DNA of 64,000 bases. Origin: Pantoea agglomerans. Lineage in GTDB: Bacteria; Pseudomonadota; Gammaproteobacteria; Enterobacterales; Enterobacteriaceae. A model generated the notes under the pieces. That model did no database searches and had not been told where the DNA came from. It saw only the letters and a list, made by a program, of their open reading frames with translations. The stretch covers positions 3,410,001 to 3,474,000 of the forward strand of contig NZ_CP083809.1 in the NCBI RefSeq assembly GCF_020149765.1. The letters run 5' to 3'. How positions within the stretch are numbered: position 1 is the stretch's first letter; the number at the start of each line of letters is the position of its first letter. A program made the translations under genes and the position numbers. Of this stretch, positions 10,710-19,822 are shown in pieces.

Positions 10710-11004
10710 GAACTGCCTGTTGATTCAGTGCGGTGTGAAGCGGTCAGCCCAGCGAAGGAGCAGAAGAAAATATATTATCGTTATTATTTCCAGACTAAAT
10801 TAGTTTTAATTTTTCCCTGATGTCGGCGAAGAGCTGCGATGCCATAGTCATCAAATAGCTGGCACCATCATAATATTAAGCGACTAATTTCACAGGGGTA
10901 ATCTTATCTCTTGCGTCCAGCCGGACGTCATGGTAATAATGGGAATTCCAGGCATTTTACACCCACCTGCTCTTTTCATATTGTTATGGTATGGACATTA
11001 TTAT

Positions 11005-11415
11005 ATGGAAATAAAGATCGGCCATATTCAGGATCGTCAGGCTGAAGAATATATTATTCAGCAGCTCTGGCAGCATAATAGCCGCTTCGCTGACGTCAAT
11101 ATGAAGCCGCTAAATGTTATATTGTATGATGATGAGCAACATATTCAGGGCGGGCTGCTGGCGCACACCTGGTTTGGCACGCTGGATATTCACTATTTAT
11201 GGATAGATGAGTCGCATCGCAAGCACGGCACCGGACGCGAGCTGATGCAAAAGGCGGAAGAAGAGGCGCGCCGCCGCGGCTGCCATATGGCGGTGGTGGA
11301 CACCTTAAGCTTTCAGGCGCGCGGCTTCTACGAGAAGCTCGGCTATCGCGTCTACGGCGAACAGGAAGGCTATGCAGAGCGCTTTGCCCGTTATTATCTG
11401 GCAAAAAGATTATAA
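11005..11415 (+). CDS. GNAT family N-acetyltransferase
   Basis: A 136-residue, single-domain acetyl-CoA-dependent acetyltransferase of unknown substrate. The acetyl-CoA pyrophosphate-binding loop is in WIDESHRKHGTGRELMQ (RKHGTG, about residues 72-77), and the family's C-terminal beta-strand and tyrosine region is in SFQARGFYEKLGYRVYGE. The frame opens further upstream, but MEIKIGHIQDRQAEE is a better domain start. Base composition is AT-richer than the core genes. It begins a same-strand unit with the PAS/LuxR regulator (24 bp on) and an NCS1 permease, so the three may serve one pathway (inference). Confidence 0.85.
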   Translation: MEIKIGHIQDRQAEEYIIQQLWQHNSRFADVNMKPLNVILYDDEQHIQGGLLAHTWFGTLDIHYLWIDESHRKHGTGRELMQKAEEEARRRGCHMAVVDTLSFQARGFYEKLGYRVYGEQEGYAERFARYYLAKRL

Positions 11416-11439
11416 TCCGCATCTCATCAGCGAGGCGCT

Positions 11440-12129
11440 ATGGGCAGCCCATATCGCAGTATCGACGATTTTATTTCCGCCTTTGCGACTACCATGGACC
11501 TGTTACCTACGCCATGGGGTTTTAAGGATGCGGCGTCACAACATCTTTATATGAATAGCGCGGCACGGTTATATACCGCCACGCCGAAAAACTATTTGCT
11601 CGAGGGTAAAAAAGATAATGAGTTTCCAACGCCCTGGAGCGATTGCGCCGACGAGTTTTGCGAACACGATGAAAAAGCACAGGCGCTAAAAACGCGCGTC
11701 GCCGTGATAGAAACGCATTACTGGTATGGAAAAAACTATCTCACCCCTTTTATCAGCGAAAAATATCCGGTATTTGATAACCGTAATCTCTTCCTCGGCT
11801 GCATCTGGAATGCGCGTCCGGTAGAGAATATTAGCGCGCTGACCTTTATTCATCCGCAAAAGAGCTCGGTGCTGACCACCCGGCTTGAACACCCTCTTTT
11901 TACCCCTGCTGAACTGGATGTGATTTTTCTGCTGCTCAGGCGATTCAGCGCCAAAGAGATCGCCCGGATTTATAACCTCAGCGTGAAAACCATCGGCAAC
12001 CGCATCGCCACCCTTTATCAAAAGGCTGACGTGCATTCGCTGCAACAGTTCGAGCAGTACTGCCGCGCTGAGTCGCTGGAGAACTACCTGCCAGAGAAGC
12101 TGCTCAGCAAAGGCGTCTCTTTTATTTAA
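11440..12129 (+). CDS. PAS-like / LuxR-type HTH transcriptional regulator
   Basis: A 229-residue regulator. The N-terminal half (residues 8-150) looks like a PAS-type sensor of the kind found in enterobacterial LuxR-like proteins. The C-terminal half is a GerE/LuxR DNA-binding domain: FTPAELDVIFLLLRRFSAKEIARIYNLSVKTIGNRIATLYQKADV, with the scaffold A-KEIA...LSVKTI (shown in parts: FSAKEIARIYNLS and VKTIGNRIATLYQKADV). No receiver domain and no autoinducer-binding motif were seen. SD AGCGAGG lies before the ATG. It sits between a GNAT gene and an NCS1 permease; it probably controls them in response to a small-molecule signal (inference). Confidence 0.8.
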   Translation: MGSPYRSIDDFISAFATTMDLLPTPWGFKDAASQHLYMNSAARLYTATPKNYLLEGKKDNEFPTPWSDCADEFCEHDEKAQALKTRVAVIETHYWYGKNYLTPFISEKYPVFDNRNLFLGCIWNARPVENISALTFIHPQKSSVLTTRLEHPLFTPAELDVIFLLLRRFSAKEIARIYNLSVKTIGNRIATLYQKADVHSLQQFEQYCRAESLENYLPEKLLSKGVSFI

Positions 12130-12149
12130 ACCGGCAAGGAAAACCTGTT

Positions 12150-13448
12150 GTGAGTAAATTTGATGACTACCCGTTAAGCCGTGTGCCTGCGGGCGAAAGG
12201 CTCTCGCTGCTTAGCGTCGCTATCGTGCATATGGGCATGCTGACCGCGCTGGATCAGTTTATGCTCGGTGCCGTACTGGGCAACAGTATGACCCTCGGCG
12301 CAGCCTTTACCGCCATTACCCTGGCGAGCCTGCTGTTTGGCTTTTTGACTTTCGCCCTCGGCTACGCCGGGATGCGCGAAGGGCTGTCGGGCAGCCTGCT
12401 GGCGCGCTGGTGCGGCTTCGGCCGCCACGGCTCGGTCCTGATCGGCCTGCTGGTCGCCGTCAGCCTGCTTGGCTGGTTTGGCATCCAGAATGCGGTCTTC
12501 GCCCGGTCGCTGAGCTACGCCCTGGACGGCAAGCTGAGCTTCGCGCAGTCCGCCTCCCTGTCGGGCGCGGTGCTGACGCTGCTGGTCGCCTTTGGCTTTA
12601 AGGCGCTGCGCTTTACCGCGCGCGTGGCGGTTCCGCTGTTTATCGCGCTGGTTGGCTGGATCTTCTGGCACGCATTCCACGGCCAGGCGGGCAGCACCAT
12701 TCCGCCGGCTGCGCCCACAGAGGCGATTACCGTCAGCGCGGCCATTACCATGGTGATTGGCGGCGCCATTCTTGCCAGCCTGATGACGCCGGACCTGACG
12801 CGTTTCTCACGCAGCGGCAAAGACGTTTTCGCCATCACCCTGCTGACTATTCTGGCGGGCGAGTACGGCGTGAACGGGCTGGCGATCCTGATTGCGAAAG
12901 AGCTACATACCTCTGACATCATCGCCATTATTACCCAGACCACCAGTACCCTGGGGCTGTTCGCGGTGGTCTTCTCCACCCTGCGCATCAACGATCTCAA
13001 CCTCTACTCTTCGGCGCTGGGCATCGCCAACGCCACGGAAGGGCTGACCGGCTTTAAACCGCGCTATAGCGTGATTACGCTGCTGCTGGGTTTTCTCGGC
13101 ACGCTCTGCTCGGTGCTGGGCATTCTCGATCGCTTCGTGGATTTTCTTGAGCTGCTGGGCGTGATCTTCCCGCCGGTGCTGGGCGTGATGATTGTGGATT
13201 ACTATCTGCTGAAGACCGACCGCCAGACGCTGGCGCAGAGCCGCGGCAGCAACGCGCTGCCGACGACCTCCAGGCTTATCGGCTGGCCTGCGCTGATCGC
13301 CAGCGTGGCGGGCAGCGCCACCGGACTGCTGGTTGAGCGCGGCGTGCCGGTTTTCAACTCGATTATTGTCGCCTGCCTCGTTTATCTGCTTACCGCACCG
13401 CTGATGAAGCGCGCCGCAGCTACGCCGAAAGAAGCGGCCGTCGAGTAA
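12150..13448 (+). CDS. NCS1-family permease (cytosine permease-like)
   Basis: Inner-membrane transporter of 432 residues with about 12 hydrophobic segments, resembling CodB-type cytosine/purine permeases of the NCS1 family (sodium- or proton-coupled uptake of nucleobases, hydantoins, thiamine and related rings). The pattern of HMGMLTALDQFMLGAVLGN near residue 28, SLLGWFGIQNAVFA near 105, MTPDLTRFSRSGKD near 210 and LINDLNLYSSALGIAN-like RINDLNLYSSALGIAN near 275 is typical. Start is GTG at 12150 with AAGGA 9 bases upstream. No deaminase is adjacent, so the substrate cannot be read from context. Convergent with the following MFS gene. Confidence 0.82.
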   Translation: MSKFDDYPLSRVPAGERLSLLSVAIVHMGMLTALDQFMLGAVLGNSMTLGAAFTAITLASLLFGFLTFALGYAGMREGLSGSLLARWCGFGRHGSVLIGLLVAVSLLGWFGIQNAVFARSLSYALDGKLSFAQSASLSGAVLTLLVAFGFKALRFTARVAVPLFIALVGWIFWHAFHGQAGSTIPPAAPTEAITVSAAITMVIGGAILASLMTPDLTRFSRSGKDVFAITLLTILAGEYGVNGLAILIAKELHTSDIIAIITQTTSTLGLFAVVFSTLRINDLNLYSSALGIANATEGLTGFKPRYSVITLLLGFLGTLCSVLGILDRFVDFLELLGVIFPPVLGVMIVDYYLLKTDRQTLAQSRGSNALPTTSRLIGWPALIASVAGSATGLLVERGVPVFNSIIVACLVYLLTAPLMKRAAATPKEAAVE

Positions 13449-13457
13449 CCTTCCCTG

Positions 13458-13479
13458 ACGCGCCTGGCTACAGGCGCGT
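13458..13479. terminator. GC-rich hairpin at convergent permease/MFS junction
   Basis: Perfect arms ACGCGCCTG (13458-13466) and CAGGCGCGT (13471-13479) with loop GCTA. It overlaps the last codons of the minus-strand MFS gene. No U-run in either direction. It probably slows or ends both convergent transcripts. Confidence 0.6.
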
Positions 13480-14769
13480 ATCGCTCGCCAGCGCGCCCTG
13501 CCGTTCAATACTGTAAAGCCACAGCCCGATAAGCAATCCGGCCAGCGCCAGCGCCAGCACGTACCAGGCGGGCGCCAGCGGCGTCAGGCGCAGGATTAGC
13601 GTGACAAAAATCGGCGTCAGCCCGCCGAAGATAGCGTAGGCGACATTGTAGGAGAAAGAGATGCCGGTAAAGCGCACCGCCGCCGGAAAGGCGCGCACCA
13701 TTAATGAAGGCACCACCCCTACCACGCCGACGCTCAGCCCCGCCAGACCGTAGTTAAAGAAGAGCCCCTCACCATCCGGCGTCTGGCTGGCGAAGAAGTG
13801 CCAGCTGCAAACCGCCAGCAGCAGCGAACCGCCCATCAGAGTTTTCGCCGCGCCGACCCAGTCCACCAGCCAGCCGGCAATAACGCAGCCTGCCAGCAGC
13901 ATCACCGTTGCCAGACAGTTAGCCTGCAAACTCAGCGCGGCGCTAATCGCGTGCTGCTTTTGCATCAGCGCCGGCGCCATTAAAATCACCACCACAATAC
14001 AGGCGGAGAGCAGCCAGGTAAGCAGCATTGAGAGCAGCACGCCGCCTTTGTGTTGGGTCAGCACTGTTTTTAGCGGCAGCGTATCGGCCAGCATTTTGCG
14101 CTGCTGCATCTGCTGAAAGACCGGCGTCTCATGCAGCCAGCGGCGCAGATACATCGCCAGCAGCCCAAACAGCCCGCCAAGAAAGAAGGGAATGCGCCAG
14201 CCGATGCTGGCGACCATCTGCGGCGACATGCTGCTGTTGATGGCGGTCGCGACCAGCGACCCCAGCAGGATCCCCGCCGTGAGTCCGGCGGTCAGGGTGC
14301 CGCAGGCAAAACCGATGCGCTTTTCCGGCACGTGTTCCGCCACAAACACCCAGGCGCCCGGCACTTCGCCGCCAATTGCTGCGCCCTGCAGCAGGCGCAG
14401 CAGCAGCATCAGCAGCGGCGCGATAATGCCTGCCGTTTCATAGGTGGGCAGCACGCCCATCGCCAGCGTCGGCAGCGCCATCAGCAGAATGCTCAGGCTG
14501 AACATTTTCTTGCGCCCCACCTTGTCGCCAAAGTGCGCCATAATCAGGCCGCCCAGCGGACGCGCCAGATAACCGGCGGCGAAAATGGCAAAAGTTTGCA
14601 GCTGACGCAGCCAGTCAGGAATGTCCGGTGGGAAGAAAAGCTCGCCGATAACCGCGGCGAAAAAGACAAAAATAATAAAGTCGTAGAACTCCAGCGCGCC
14701 GCCGAGGGCGGCCAGCGACAGCGTTTTGTAATCCTGACCTTTCAGGCGATGGGCAGCATGTGAATCCAT
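13468..14769 (-). CDS. MFS transporter, metabolite:H+ symporter (MHS) type
   Basis: A 433-residue major facilitator with 12 predicted membrane segments. The MHS-family hallmarks are the opening GGALEFYDFIIFVFFAAVIG, the loop 2-3 motif HFGDKVGRKKMF (G-D-x-x-G-R-K), and RLLQGAAIGGEVPGAWVFVAE in helix 4/5. MHS members carry citrate, alpha-ketoglutarate, proline/betaine, shikimate and similar solutes; the exact substrate is not evident. Single gene with its own promoter region (110 bp to mog), convergent with the NCS1 permease and part of the accessory insert between dnaK and mog. Confidence 0.88.
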   Translation of the reverse strand: MDSHAAHRLKGQDYKTLSLAALGGALEFYDFIIFVFFAAVIGELFFPPDIPDWLRQLQTFAIFAAGYLARPLGGLIMAHFGDKVGRKKMFSLSILLMALPTLAMGVLPTYETAGIIAPLLMLLLRLLQGAAIGGEVPGAWVFVAEHVPEKRIGFACGTLTAGLTAGILLGSLVATAINSSMSPQMVASIGWRIPFFLGGLFGLLAMYLRRWLHETPVFQQMQQRKMLADTLPLKTVLTQHKGGVLLSMLLTWLLSACIVVVILMAPALMQKQHAISAALSLQANCLATVMLLAGCVIAGWLVDWVGAAKTLMGGSLLLAVCSWHFFASQTPDGEGLFFNYGLAGLSVGVVGVVPSLMVRAFPAAVRFTGISFSYNVAYAIFGGLTPIFVTLILRLTPLAPAWYVLALALAGLLIGLWLYSIERQGALASDTRL

Positions 14770-14879
14770 AAGCGTAGAGGTTCCAGAGATAAAGGTAGTT
14801 TTGTAAATCTCTGCTTACTATACCGTTCATCTTTCACTACACCAGCATCGCCAGAGGCTATCCCTGAAATGACGAAATT

Positions 14880-15467
14880 TTAGTTATTTATCTGCTTTAT
14901 CGCGCTTTTGGGGCGAAAAGCTGCTACCACCTGAGGGTGCGTTTCTACATAAGGCCCTTCCAGCAGCTGTAAACAGTAAGGTACAGCGGCGAAAATACCC
15001 GGCACTTTTACCTTGCCGTCGGCCTCTTTCACCCCTTCCAGCGTCTCTTTAATCGACTTCGGCTGTCCCGGCAGGTTCAGCACCAGCGACTGTTTGCGGA
15101 TCACGCCGACCTGGCGCGACAGAATGGCGGTAGGCACGAACTGCAGGCTGATCTGGCGCATCTGTTCGCCGAAGCCGGGCATCTCGCGGTCGGCCACTGC
15201 CAGCGTGGCGTCAGGCGTCACGTCGCGGCGCGCCGGCCCTGTGCCGCCAGTGGTCAGCACCAGATGGCAGAAGCGCTCATCCACCAGCTCGCAGATCGCC
15301 TGTTCAATCAGCGGCTGCTCATCCGGCACCAGGCGGGTTTCGGTGGTAAAAGGGGTCGCCAGCGCGCTGGTTAGCCAGGCCTCCAGCGCCGGAATGCCCT
15401 GATCCTGATAAATGCCGTTCGCCGCGCGATCGGAAACGGAGATCAGGCCAATGCGTAAAGTATCCAT
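14880..15467 (-). CDS. mog: Molybdopterin adenylyltransferase
   Basis: Adenylylates molybdopterin before molybdate insertion in molybdenum cofactor synthesis. 195 residues, the same as E. coli Mog. The start MDTLRIGLISVSDRA at 15467 is chosen although the frame extends 35 codons upstream, because the extension has no family match. The MoCF-domain signature TTGGTGPARRDVTPDAT at about residues 73-89 binds the substrate, and LVLNLPGQPKSIKETLEG follows. Downstream of talB with a terminator between them, as in other enterobacteria. Confidence 0.96.
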   Translation of the reverse strand: MDTLRIGLISVSDRAANGIYQDQGIPALEAWLTSALATPFTTETRLVPDEQPLIEQAICELVDERFCHLVLTTGGTGPARRDVTPDATLAVADREMPGFGEQMRQISLQFVPTAILSRQVGVIRKQSLVLNLPGQPKSIKETLEGVKEADGKVKVPGIFAAVPYCLQLLEGPYVETHPQVVAAFRPKSAIKQINN

Positions 15468-15544
15468 GATGTTGTTACCCGGGTTGACCGCAAAGCGGTA
15501 AGACAAGAGAGGAATAGCAGGAAGGATAATAGAAGTGAGGCAAA

Positions 15545-15574
15545 GAGAAAACCGCGGCGGCCAGGCCGCCACGG
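15545..15574 (-). terminator. talB terminator
   Basis: Imperfect stem with core GGCGG (15556-15560) / CCGCC (15566-15570), flanked by CCG/CGG. On the minus strand it is followed by TTTTCTCTTT. It lies directly behind the talB stop at 15582. Confidence 0.75.
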
Positions 15575-15581
15575 CAACAGA

Positions 15582-16535
15582 TTACAGCAGGTCAGCGATC
15601 ATTTTCTCAAGCTTGCCCTGGTCAACGGCGAAGTTGCGGATGCCTTCCGCCAGTTTCGCCACCGCCATCGGATCCTGGTTGTGCTGCCACAGGAACTCAG
15701 ATTCGGTCATCTTCGCCGGACGCGCTTTGACGTCGCCGCTGTAGCTCAGCTTACGCTCAACCGTGCCTTCGCTCTCTGCCAGCTCTTTCAGCAGCGCCGG
15801 AGAGATGGTCAGGCGATCGCAGCCCGCCAGCTCCAGGATCTCGCCGACGTTACGGAAGCTTGCGCCCATCACCACGGTTTCATAACCGTGCTGCTTGTAG
15901 TAATTGTAGATTTCGGAAACCGACACCACGCCCGGATCTTCATGCGGCGCATACTCTTTCTTGTCGGTGTTGCTCTTGTACCAGTCGAGGATACGGCCCA
16001 CGAACGGCGAAATCAGGAACACGCCCGCTTCCGCGCAGGCGCGCGCCTGGGCGAAGGAGAAGAGCAGCGTCAGGTTACAGTTGATGCCCTCTTTTTCCAG
16101 CTGCTCCGCTGCGCGGATACCCTGCCAGGTGGAGGCCAGCTTGATCAGGATACGGTCGTTGCTGATGCCCGCGTCGTTGTAGAGCTTGATCAGGCTGCGC
16201 GCTTTAGCGATGCTGCCTTCGGTGTCGTAGGAGAGACGCGCATCAACTTCGGTCGAGATGCGACCGGGGATCAGCTTAAGAATTTCCAGACCAATGTTGA
16301 CGGCCAGTTTGTCCGACACCAGCGAGATCAGCTCATCTTTGCTGCCGTTCTGCTCGCGCGCCCAGCTAATCGCTTCGTCAATCAGCTTGCGGTATTCAGG
16401 GATCTGCGCGGCGTTAAGAATCAGAGAGGGGTTGGTGGTGGCGTCCTGCGGCTGATAGAGCTTCATGGCTGCGATATCGCCGGTGTCGGCGACAACGGTG
16501 GTAAGTTGACGCAAGGAGGTCAGTTTGTCCGTCAT
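15582..16535 (-). CDS. talB: Transaldolase B
   Basis: Non-oxidative pentose phosphate enzyme that transfers a dihydroxyacetone unit between sedoheptulose-7-P and glyceraldehyde-3-P. 317 residues, full length. The TIM-barrel start [20 protein letters not shown], the segment [14 protein letters not shown] (family signature 1, about residues 32-45), and the Schiff-base lysine in [17 protein letters not shown] (K132 region) are all present. Transcribed away from yaaA across 208 bp and ended by a terminator before mog. Confidence 0.98.
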   Translation of the reverse strand: MTDKLTSLRQLTTVVADTGDIAAMKLYQPQDATTNPSLILNAAQIPEYRKLIDEAISWAREQNGSKDELISLVSDKLAVNIGLEILKLIPGRISTEVDARLSYDTEGSIAKARSLIKLYNDAGISNDRILIKLASTWQGIRAAEQLEKEGINCNLTLLFSFAQARACAEAGVFLISPFVGRILDWYKSNTDKKEYAPHEDPGVVSVSEIYNYYKQHGYETVVMGASFRNVGEILELAGCDRLTISPALLKELAESEGTVERKLSYSGDVKARPAKMTESEFLWQHNQDPMAVAKLAEGIRNFAVDQGKLEKMIADLL

Positions 16536-16743
16536 GTCTGTTGTCTCTTATGTAATGTCAGGGTGAAAAAGGCTGTTGCGATAATATCATGCGGCAACCG
16601 AGGCGCAAGGTCGCCAGATGCCGTTTACGATAGCGCTAACGAATGGCTGCGATTTGCCTGTCGCTGCGGCTTTTTTGTTACACTCGGCAGCCTGACAAGT
16701 GACATTTTCCCTGTAGCGACAAAGGATAACCGAGGAAGCGACT

Positions 16744-17520
16744 ATGTTAATGGTGATCTCACCCGCCAAAACGCTCGATTTTAGCAGCCCGCTGGCGACC
16801 CAGCGTTATACCCAGCCTGCGCTGTTAGAAAAATCACAACAGCTGATTGAGGTGGCGCGCGATCTCTCACCGGCGCAGATCGCTTCGCTTATGGGCATCA
16901 GCGACAAGCTGGCACACCTTAATGCCGAACGCTTCAACAGCTGGCAGCCCGACTTTACGCCGGACAATGCGCGCCAGGCGATTCTGGCCTTTAAAGGCGA
17001 TGTCTATACCGGCCTGCAGGCGGAGAGCTTCAGCGAAGCGGATTTTGACTTCGCCCAGCAGCATCTGCGCATGCTCTCCGGCCTATACGGCGTGCTGCGT
17101 CCGCTCGACCTGATGCAGCCCTATCGGCTGGAGATGGGCATTAAGCTGGCCAGCCCGGCCGGCAAAGATCTCTACAGCTTCTGGGGCGATCTGCTGACGC
17201 AGCATCTTAACGCCGCGCTGCAGGAACAGGGCGACGACGTGCTGATAAATCTGGCATCGGACGAATATTTCCGGGCGATTAAGCCGAAGCAGCTGCAGGG
17301 CCGTCTGGTGAAGCCGGTGTTCCTCGACGAAAAGAACGGCGCGTTTAAGGTGATCAGCTTTTACGCTAAAAAAGCGCGCGGACTGATGAGCCGCTACGTT
17401 ATTCAGCATCGCCTCACCGATCCCGAGGCGCTGAAGCAGTTTGACGTGGACGGCTACTTCTTTGATAAAGCGAGCAGCAGCGAGAACGAGCTGGTGTTTA
17501 AGCGTTACGAGCAGAAATAA
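16744..17520 (+). CDS. yaaA: Peroxide stress protein YaaA (UPF0246)
   Basis: In E. coli, YaaA is an OxyR-regulated protein that lowers free intracellular iron and limits Fenton damage during hydrogen peroxide stress. The 258-residue product matches over its full length: [16 protein letters not shown] at the N-terminus, [44 protein letters not shown] in the centre (written in two blocks: [15 protein letters not shown] and [10 protein letters not shown]), and [15 protein letters not shown] near the end. No membrane segment or signal peptide. Convergent with thrC, divergent from talB. An OxyR site was not identified. Confidence 0.96.
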   Translation: MLMVISPAKTLDFSSPLATQRYTQPALLEKSQQLIEVARDLSPAQIASLMGISDKLAHLNAERFNSWQPDFTPDNARQAILAFKGDVYTGLQAESFSEADFDFAQQHLRMLSGLYGVLRPLDLMQPYRLEMGIKLASPAGKDLYSFWGDLLTQHLNAALQEQGDDVLINLASDEYFRAIKPKQLQGRLVKPVFLDEKNGAFKVISFYAKKARGLMSRYVIQHRLTDPEALKQFDVDGYFFDKASSSENELVFKRYEQK

Positions 17521-17561
17521 GCGCAGGCGGACGCCGCTTGATGCCTTCAGGGGGACAACAA

Positions 17562-17587
17562 CGGCGCGCCTGACCACAGGCGCGCCG
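17562..17587. terminator. GC-rich hairpin at convergent yaaA/thrC junction
   Basis: Perfect 11-bp arms CGGCGCGCCTG (17562-17572) and CAGGCGCGCCG (17577-17587) with loop ACCA, placed between the yaaA and thrC stops. No U-run. The arm resembles the hairpin at 13458-13479. Confidence 0.65.
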
Positions 17588-17600
17588 CTGGTGATGACGA

Positions 17601-18887
17601 TTACGCCTTCAGCAGAAACGCGCGCAGCGGCGCAAAATCAGCGCTCATCTGATGCGACAGCAGCGGCAGCCCGGCACGATCCGCCAGCGCCTGCGGCAGC
17701 GGCAGCGACTGCCCCAGAATCGCCTCGACGCTCTCTTTGAATTTCGCCGGGTGCGCCGTGCCAAGGAACAGCCCAAACTCACCTTCCTGCAGCTGATCGC
17801 GCAGCAGACGATAGGCGATAGCCGCGTGCGGCTCGGAGATATAGCCGATTTCCGCCAGCTCGCGCATCGTCGCTTCGGTCGTTTCATCACTCACCGCGCC
17901 GTAGGCGAGATCGGTCAGGCGCCAGGTTTTGCGGCGGAACAGCTCCTCCACGCGCGGCCAGTTATTCGGCTGGCTGACATCCATGGCGTTCGACAGCGTG
18001 GCAACCGTGGCGTTCGGCGTCCAGCTGCCGCCCTGCAGGAAGCGCGGCACGGTGTCATTGGCGTTGGTAGCGGCGATAAAGCGCTTGATCGGCAGGCCGA
18101 GCGATTTCGCCAGCAGGCCGGCGGTGAGATCGCCGAAGTTGCCGCTCGGCACGGAAACCACCAGCTGGTTACGTTTTTCCTGCGGCAGCTGCGCCACCGC
18201 TTCGAAGTAGTAGCAGATCTGCGCCAGCAGGCGGCTGATATTGATGGAGTTGGCGGAGTTCAGGCCGATCGCCTTTTTCAGCTCCTCATCATCAAACGCC
18301 TGCTTCACCAGCGCCTGACAGGCGTCGAAGTCGCCGTCGATGGCGATGGTTTCGATATTGCCGCCCAGCGTGCAGAACAGCTTCTCCTGCAGCGGGCTGA
18401 TTTTGCCCTGCGGGTAGAGAATCACTACGCGGACGTTTTCCATACCGTAAAAGGCGTGCGCCACGGCCGCGCCGGTGTCGCCGGAGGTGGCGGTGAGAAT
18501 AGTGATCTGCTCGTCCGCGCCCGAAACACAGGAGAGCATCTGCGCCATAAAGCGGCCGCCGAAATCTTTAAACGCCAGCGTCGGGCCGTGGAACAGCTCC
18601 AGGCAGGCGATATCGTCGCTGACTTTTGCAACCGGCGCGGGAAACGCAAAGGCGGTTTTAACGCGTTCGGCCAGCTGATGCGGCGCGATTTCGTCGCCGA
18701 TATAGGCGGAAAGAATTTTGCTGCTGCGGCTGACGAAATCCATCTCCAGCATCGCGTCGATGTCGGTCAGCTCAAATTCCGGCAGTTCAAGCGGGAAGAA
18801 CAGCCCTTGCTGCGAGCCCAGGCCCTGTTTCACCGCCTGCGAAAAGCTCACCTGCTCGTTATGATCCTTAAGGTTATAGAGTTTCAT
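17601..18887 (-). CDS. thrC: Threonine synthase
   Basis: PLP enzyme that converts O-phospho-L-homoserine to threonine, the last step of the pathway. 428 residues, as in E. coli. The N-terminus MKLYNLKDHNEQVSFSQAVK is the family start. The PLP-lysine is in HGPTLAFKDFGGRFM (about residue 107), followed by TATSGDTGAAVAHAF and the phosphate-binding loop VSVPSGNFGDLTAGL. Third structural gene of thrLABC; its ATG follows the thrB stop after three bases. Confidence 0.98.
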   Translation of the reverse strand: MKLYNLKDHNEQVSFSQAVKQGLGSQQGLFFPLELPEFELTDIDAMLEMDFVSRSSKILSAYIGDEIAPHQLAERVKTAFAFPAPVAKVSDDIACLELFHGPTLAFKDFGGRFMAQMLSCVSGADEQITILTATSGDTGAAVAHAFYGMENVRVVILYPQGKISPLQEKLFCTLGGNIETIAIDGDFDACQALVKQAFDDEELKKAIGLNSANSINISRLLAQICYYFEAVAQLPQEKRNQLVVSVPSGNFGDLTAGLLAKSLGLPIKRFIAATNANDTVPRFLQGGSWTPNATVATLSNAMDVSQPNNWPRVEELFRRKTWRLTDLAYGAVSDETTEATMRELAEIGYISEPHAAIAYRLLRDQLQEGEFGLFLGTAHPAKFKESVEAILGQSLPLPQALADRAGLPLLSHQMSADFAPLRAFLLKA

Positions 18888-18890
18888 GCG

Positions 18891-19820
18891 TTATCCCAGT
18901 TTACGTGCGCCAGCCGTATCAAGACGGCAAATATGGACGAAGCCTTCATCATTCTGCAGATAGTGCTGGCGCAGCCAGTCCGCCATCCGCTGCGCCGTTT
19001 CCATCTGATTGCAAACGGCGAAAAGCGTAGGGCCGGAACCTGAAATGCCGCACGCCAGCGCGCCCGTGTCGACGGCGGCCTGGCGCGCCTCGGCAAAGCC
19101 CGGCAGCAGCTTCGTGCGGTAAGGTTCGGCGATCACATCCTGCATCAGTTTAGCGGCCAGCAGCGGCTGCCCGCTATGACAGGCGTGAATAAAGCCAGCC
19201 AGCAGGCGGCCATGTTTGATCACATCTTCTTTGCGATACTGCGCGGGCAGAATGGCGCGCGCTTCGGCGGTAGAGACTTTAATGCCCGGATAGGCCATCA
19301 CCCACAGCCAGTCGTCGAAGCCCGGCACCGCCTGGCTGATAATGCCGTTCTCCTCAAGCATCAGCTGGATGCCGCCGAGGAAGCATGGCGCGACGTTGTC
19401 ATAGTGTACGCTGCCGGAAATGCGCCCTTCCAGCTCGCCCATCAGCGTCAGCAGCTGAGTATCGCTGAGCGGCCTGCCGCAAAACTCGTTCATCGCCATT
19501 AAACCGGCCACCACCGAGCAGGCGCTGGAGCCGAGGCCGGAGCCGATCGGCATATTTTTCTCCAGCGTCATCGCCACCGGCACCTCTTCACCGATCGCTT
19601 CGCAGAAGCGCTGCCAGCACTGATAGACGATATTCTCTTTGGGATCGTCCGGCAGCTTGCTGACAAAGCGTCCGCTGTTTTGCAACGAAAAGCGCTGCGC
19701 CGCTTCCACCGTGACGCAGTCGCCCAGCAGCGTGCCGTCTACCGGCGACACCGCCGCGCCCAGCACGTCGAAGCCGACGCTGACGTTGCCAATCGAGGCC
19801 GGTGCGTAAATTTTTACCAT
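18891..19820 (-). CDS. thrB: Homoserine kinase
   Basis: GHMP-family kinase that phosphorylates homoserine with ATP. The start [20 protein letters not shown] at 19820 gives 309 residues (310 in E. coli). An ATG one codon upstream overlaps the thrA stop, but GGAG at the end of thrA is best spaced for 19820. The ATP-binding glycine loop is in [20 protein letters not shown] (about residues 90-109), and the C-terminal [13 protein letters not shown] block is the third GHMP motif. Translationally coupled to thrA. Confidence 0.97.
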   Translation of the reverse strand: MVKIYAPASIGNVSVGFDVLGAAVSPVDGTLLGDCVTVEAAQRFSLQNSGRFVSKLPDDPKENIVYQCWQRFCEAIGEEVPVAMTLEKNMPIGSGLGSSACSVVAGLMAMNEFCGRPLSDTQLLTLMGELEGRISGSVHYDNVAPCFLGGIQLMLEENGIISQAVPGFDDWLWVMAYPGIKVSTAEARAILPAQYRKEDVIKHGRLLAGFIHACHSGQPLLAAKLMQDVIAEPYRTKLLPGFAEARQAAVDTGALACGISGSGPTLFAVCNQMETAQRMADWLRQHYLQNDEGFVHICRLDTAGARKLG

Positions 19821-19822
19821 CA

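Larger units (their letters stand above)
10458..11004. other. dnaK upstream intergenic region
   Basis: A 547-bp gap between the divergent dnaK and the GNAT gene. The dnaK side holds two sigma-32 promoters. The middle has a terminator-like hairpin facing the minus strand with no gene behind it (10685-10709). The right half (10760-11000) is clearly AT-richer than the surroundings and presumably holds the plus-strand promoter of the GNAT-luxR-permease unit. No small gene could be supported. Confidence 0.6.

Noticed and set aside
10519-10803. 94-codon frame upstream of dnaK
   Set aside because: Covers the two sigma-32 promoters and the orphan terminator; not a gene.
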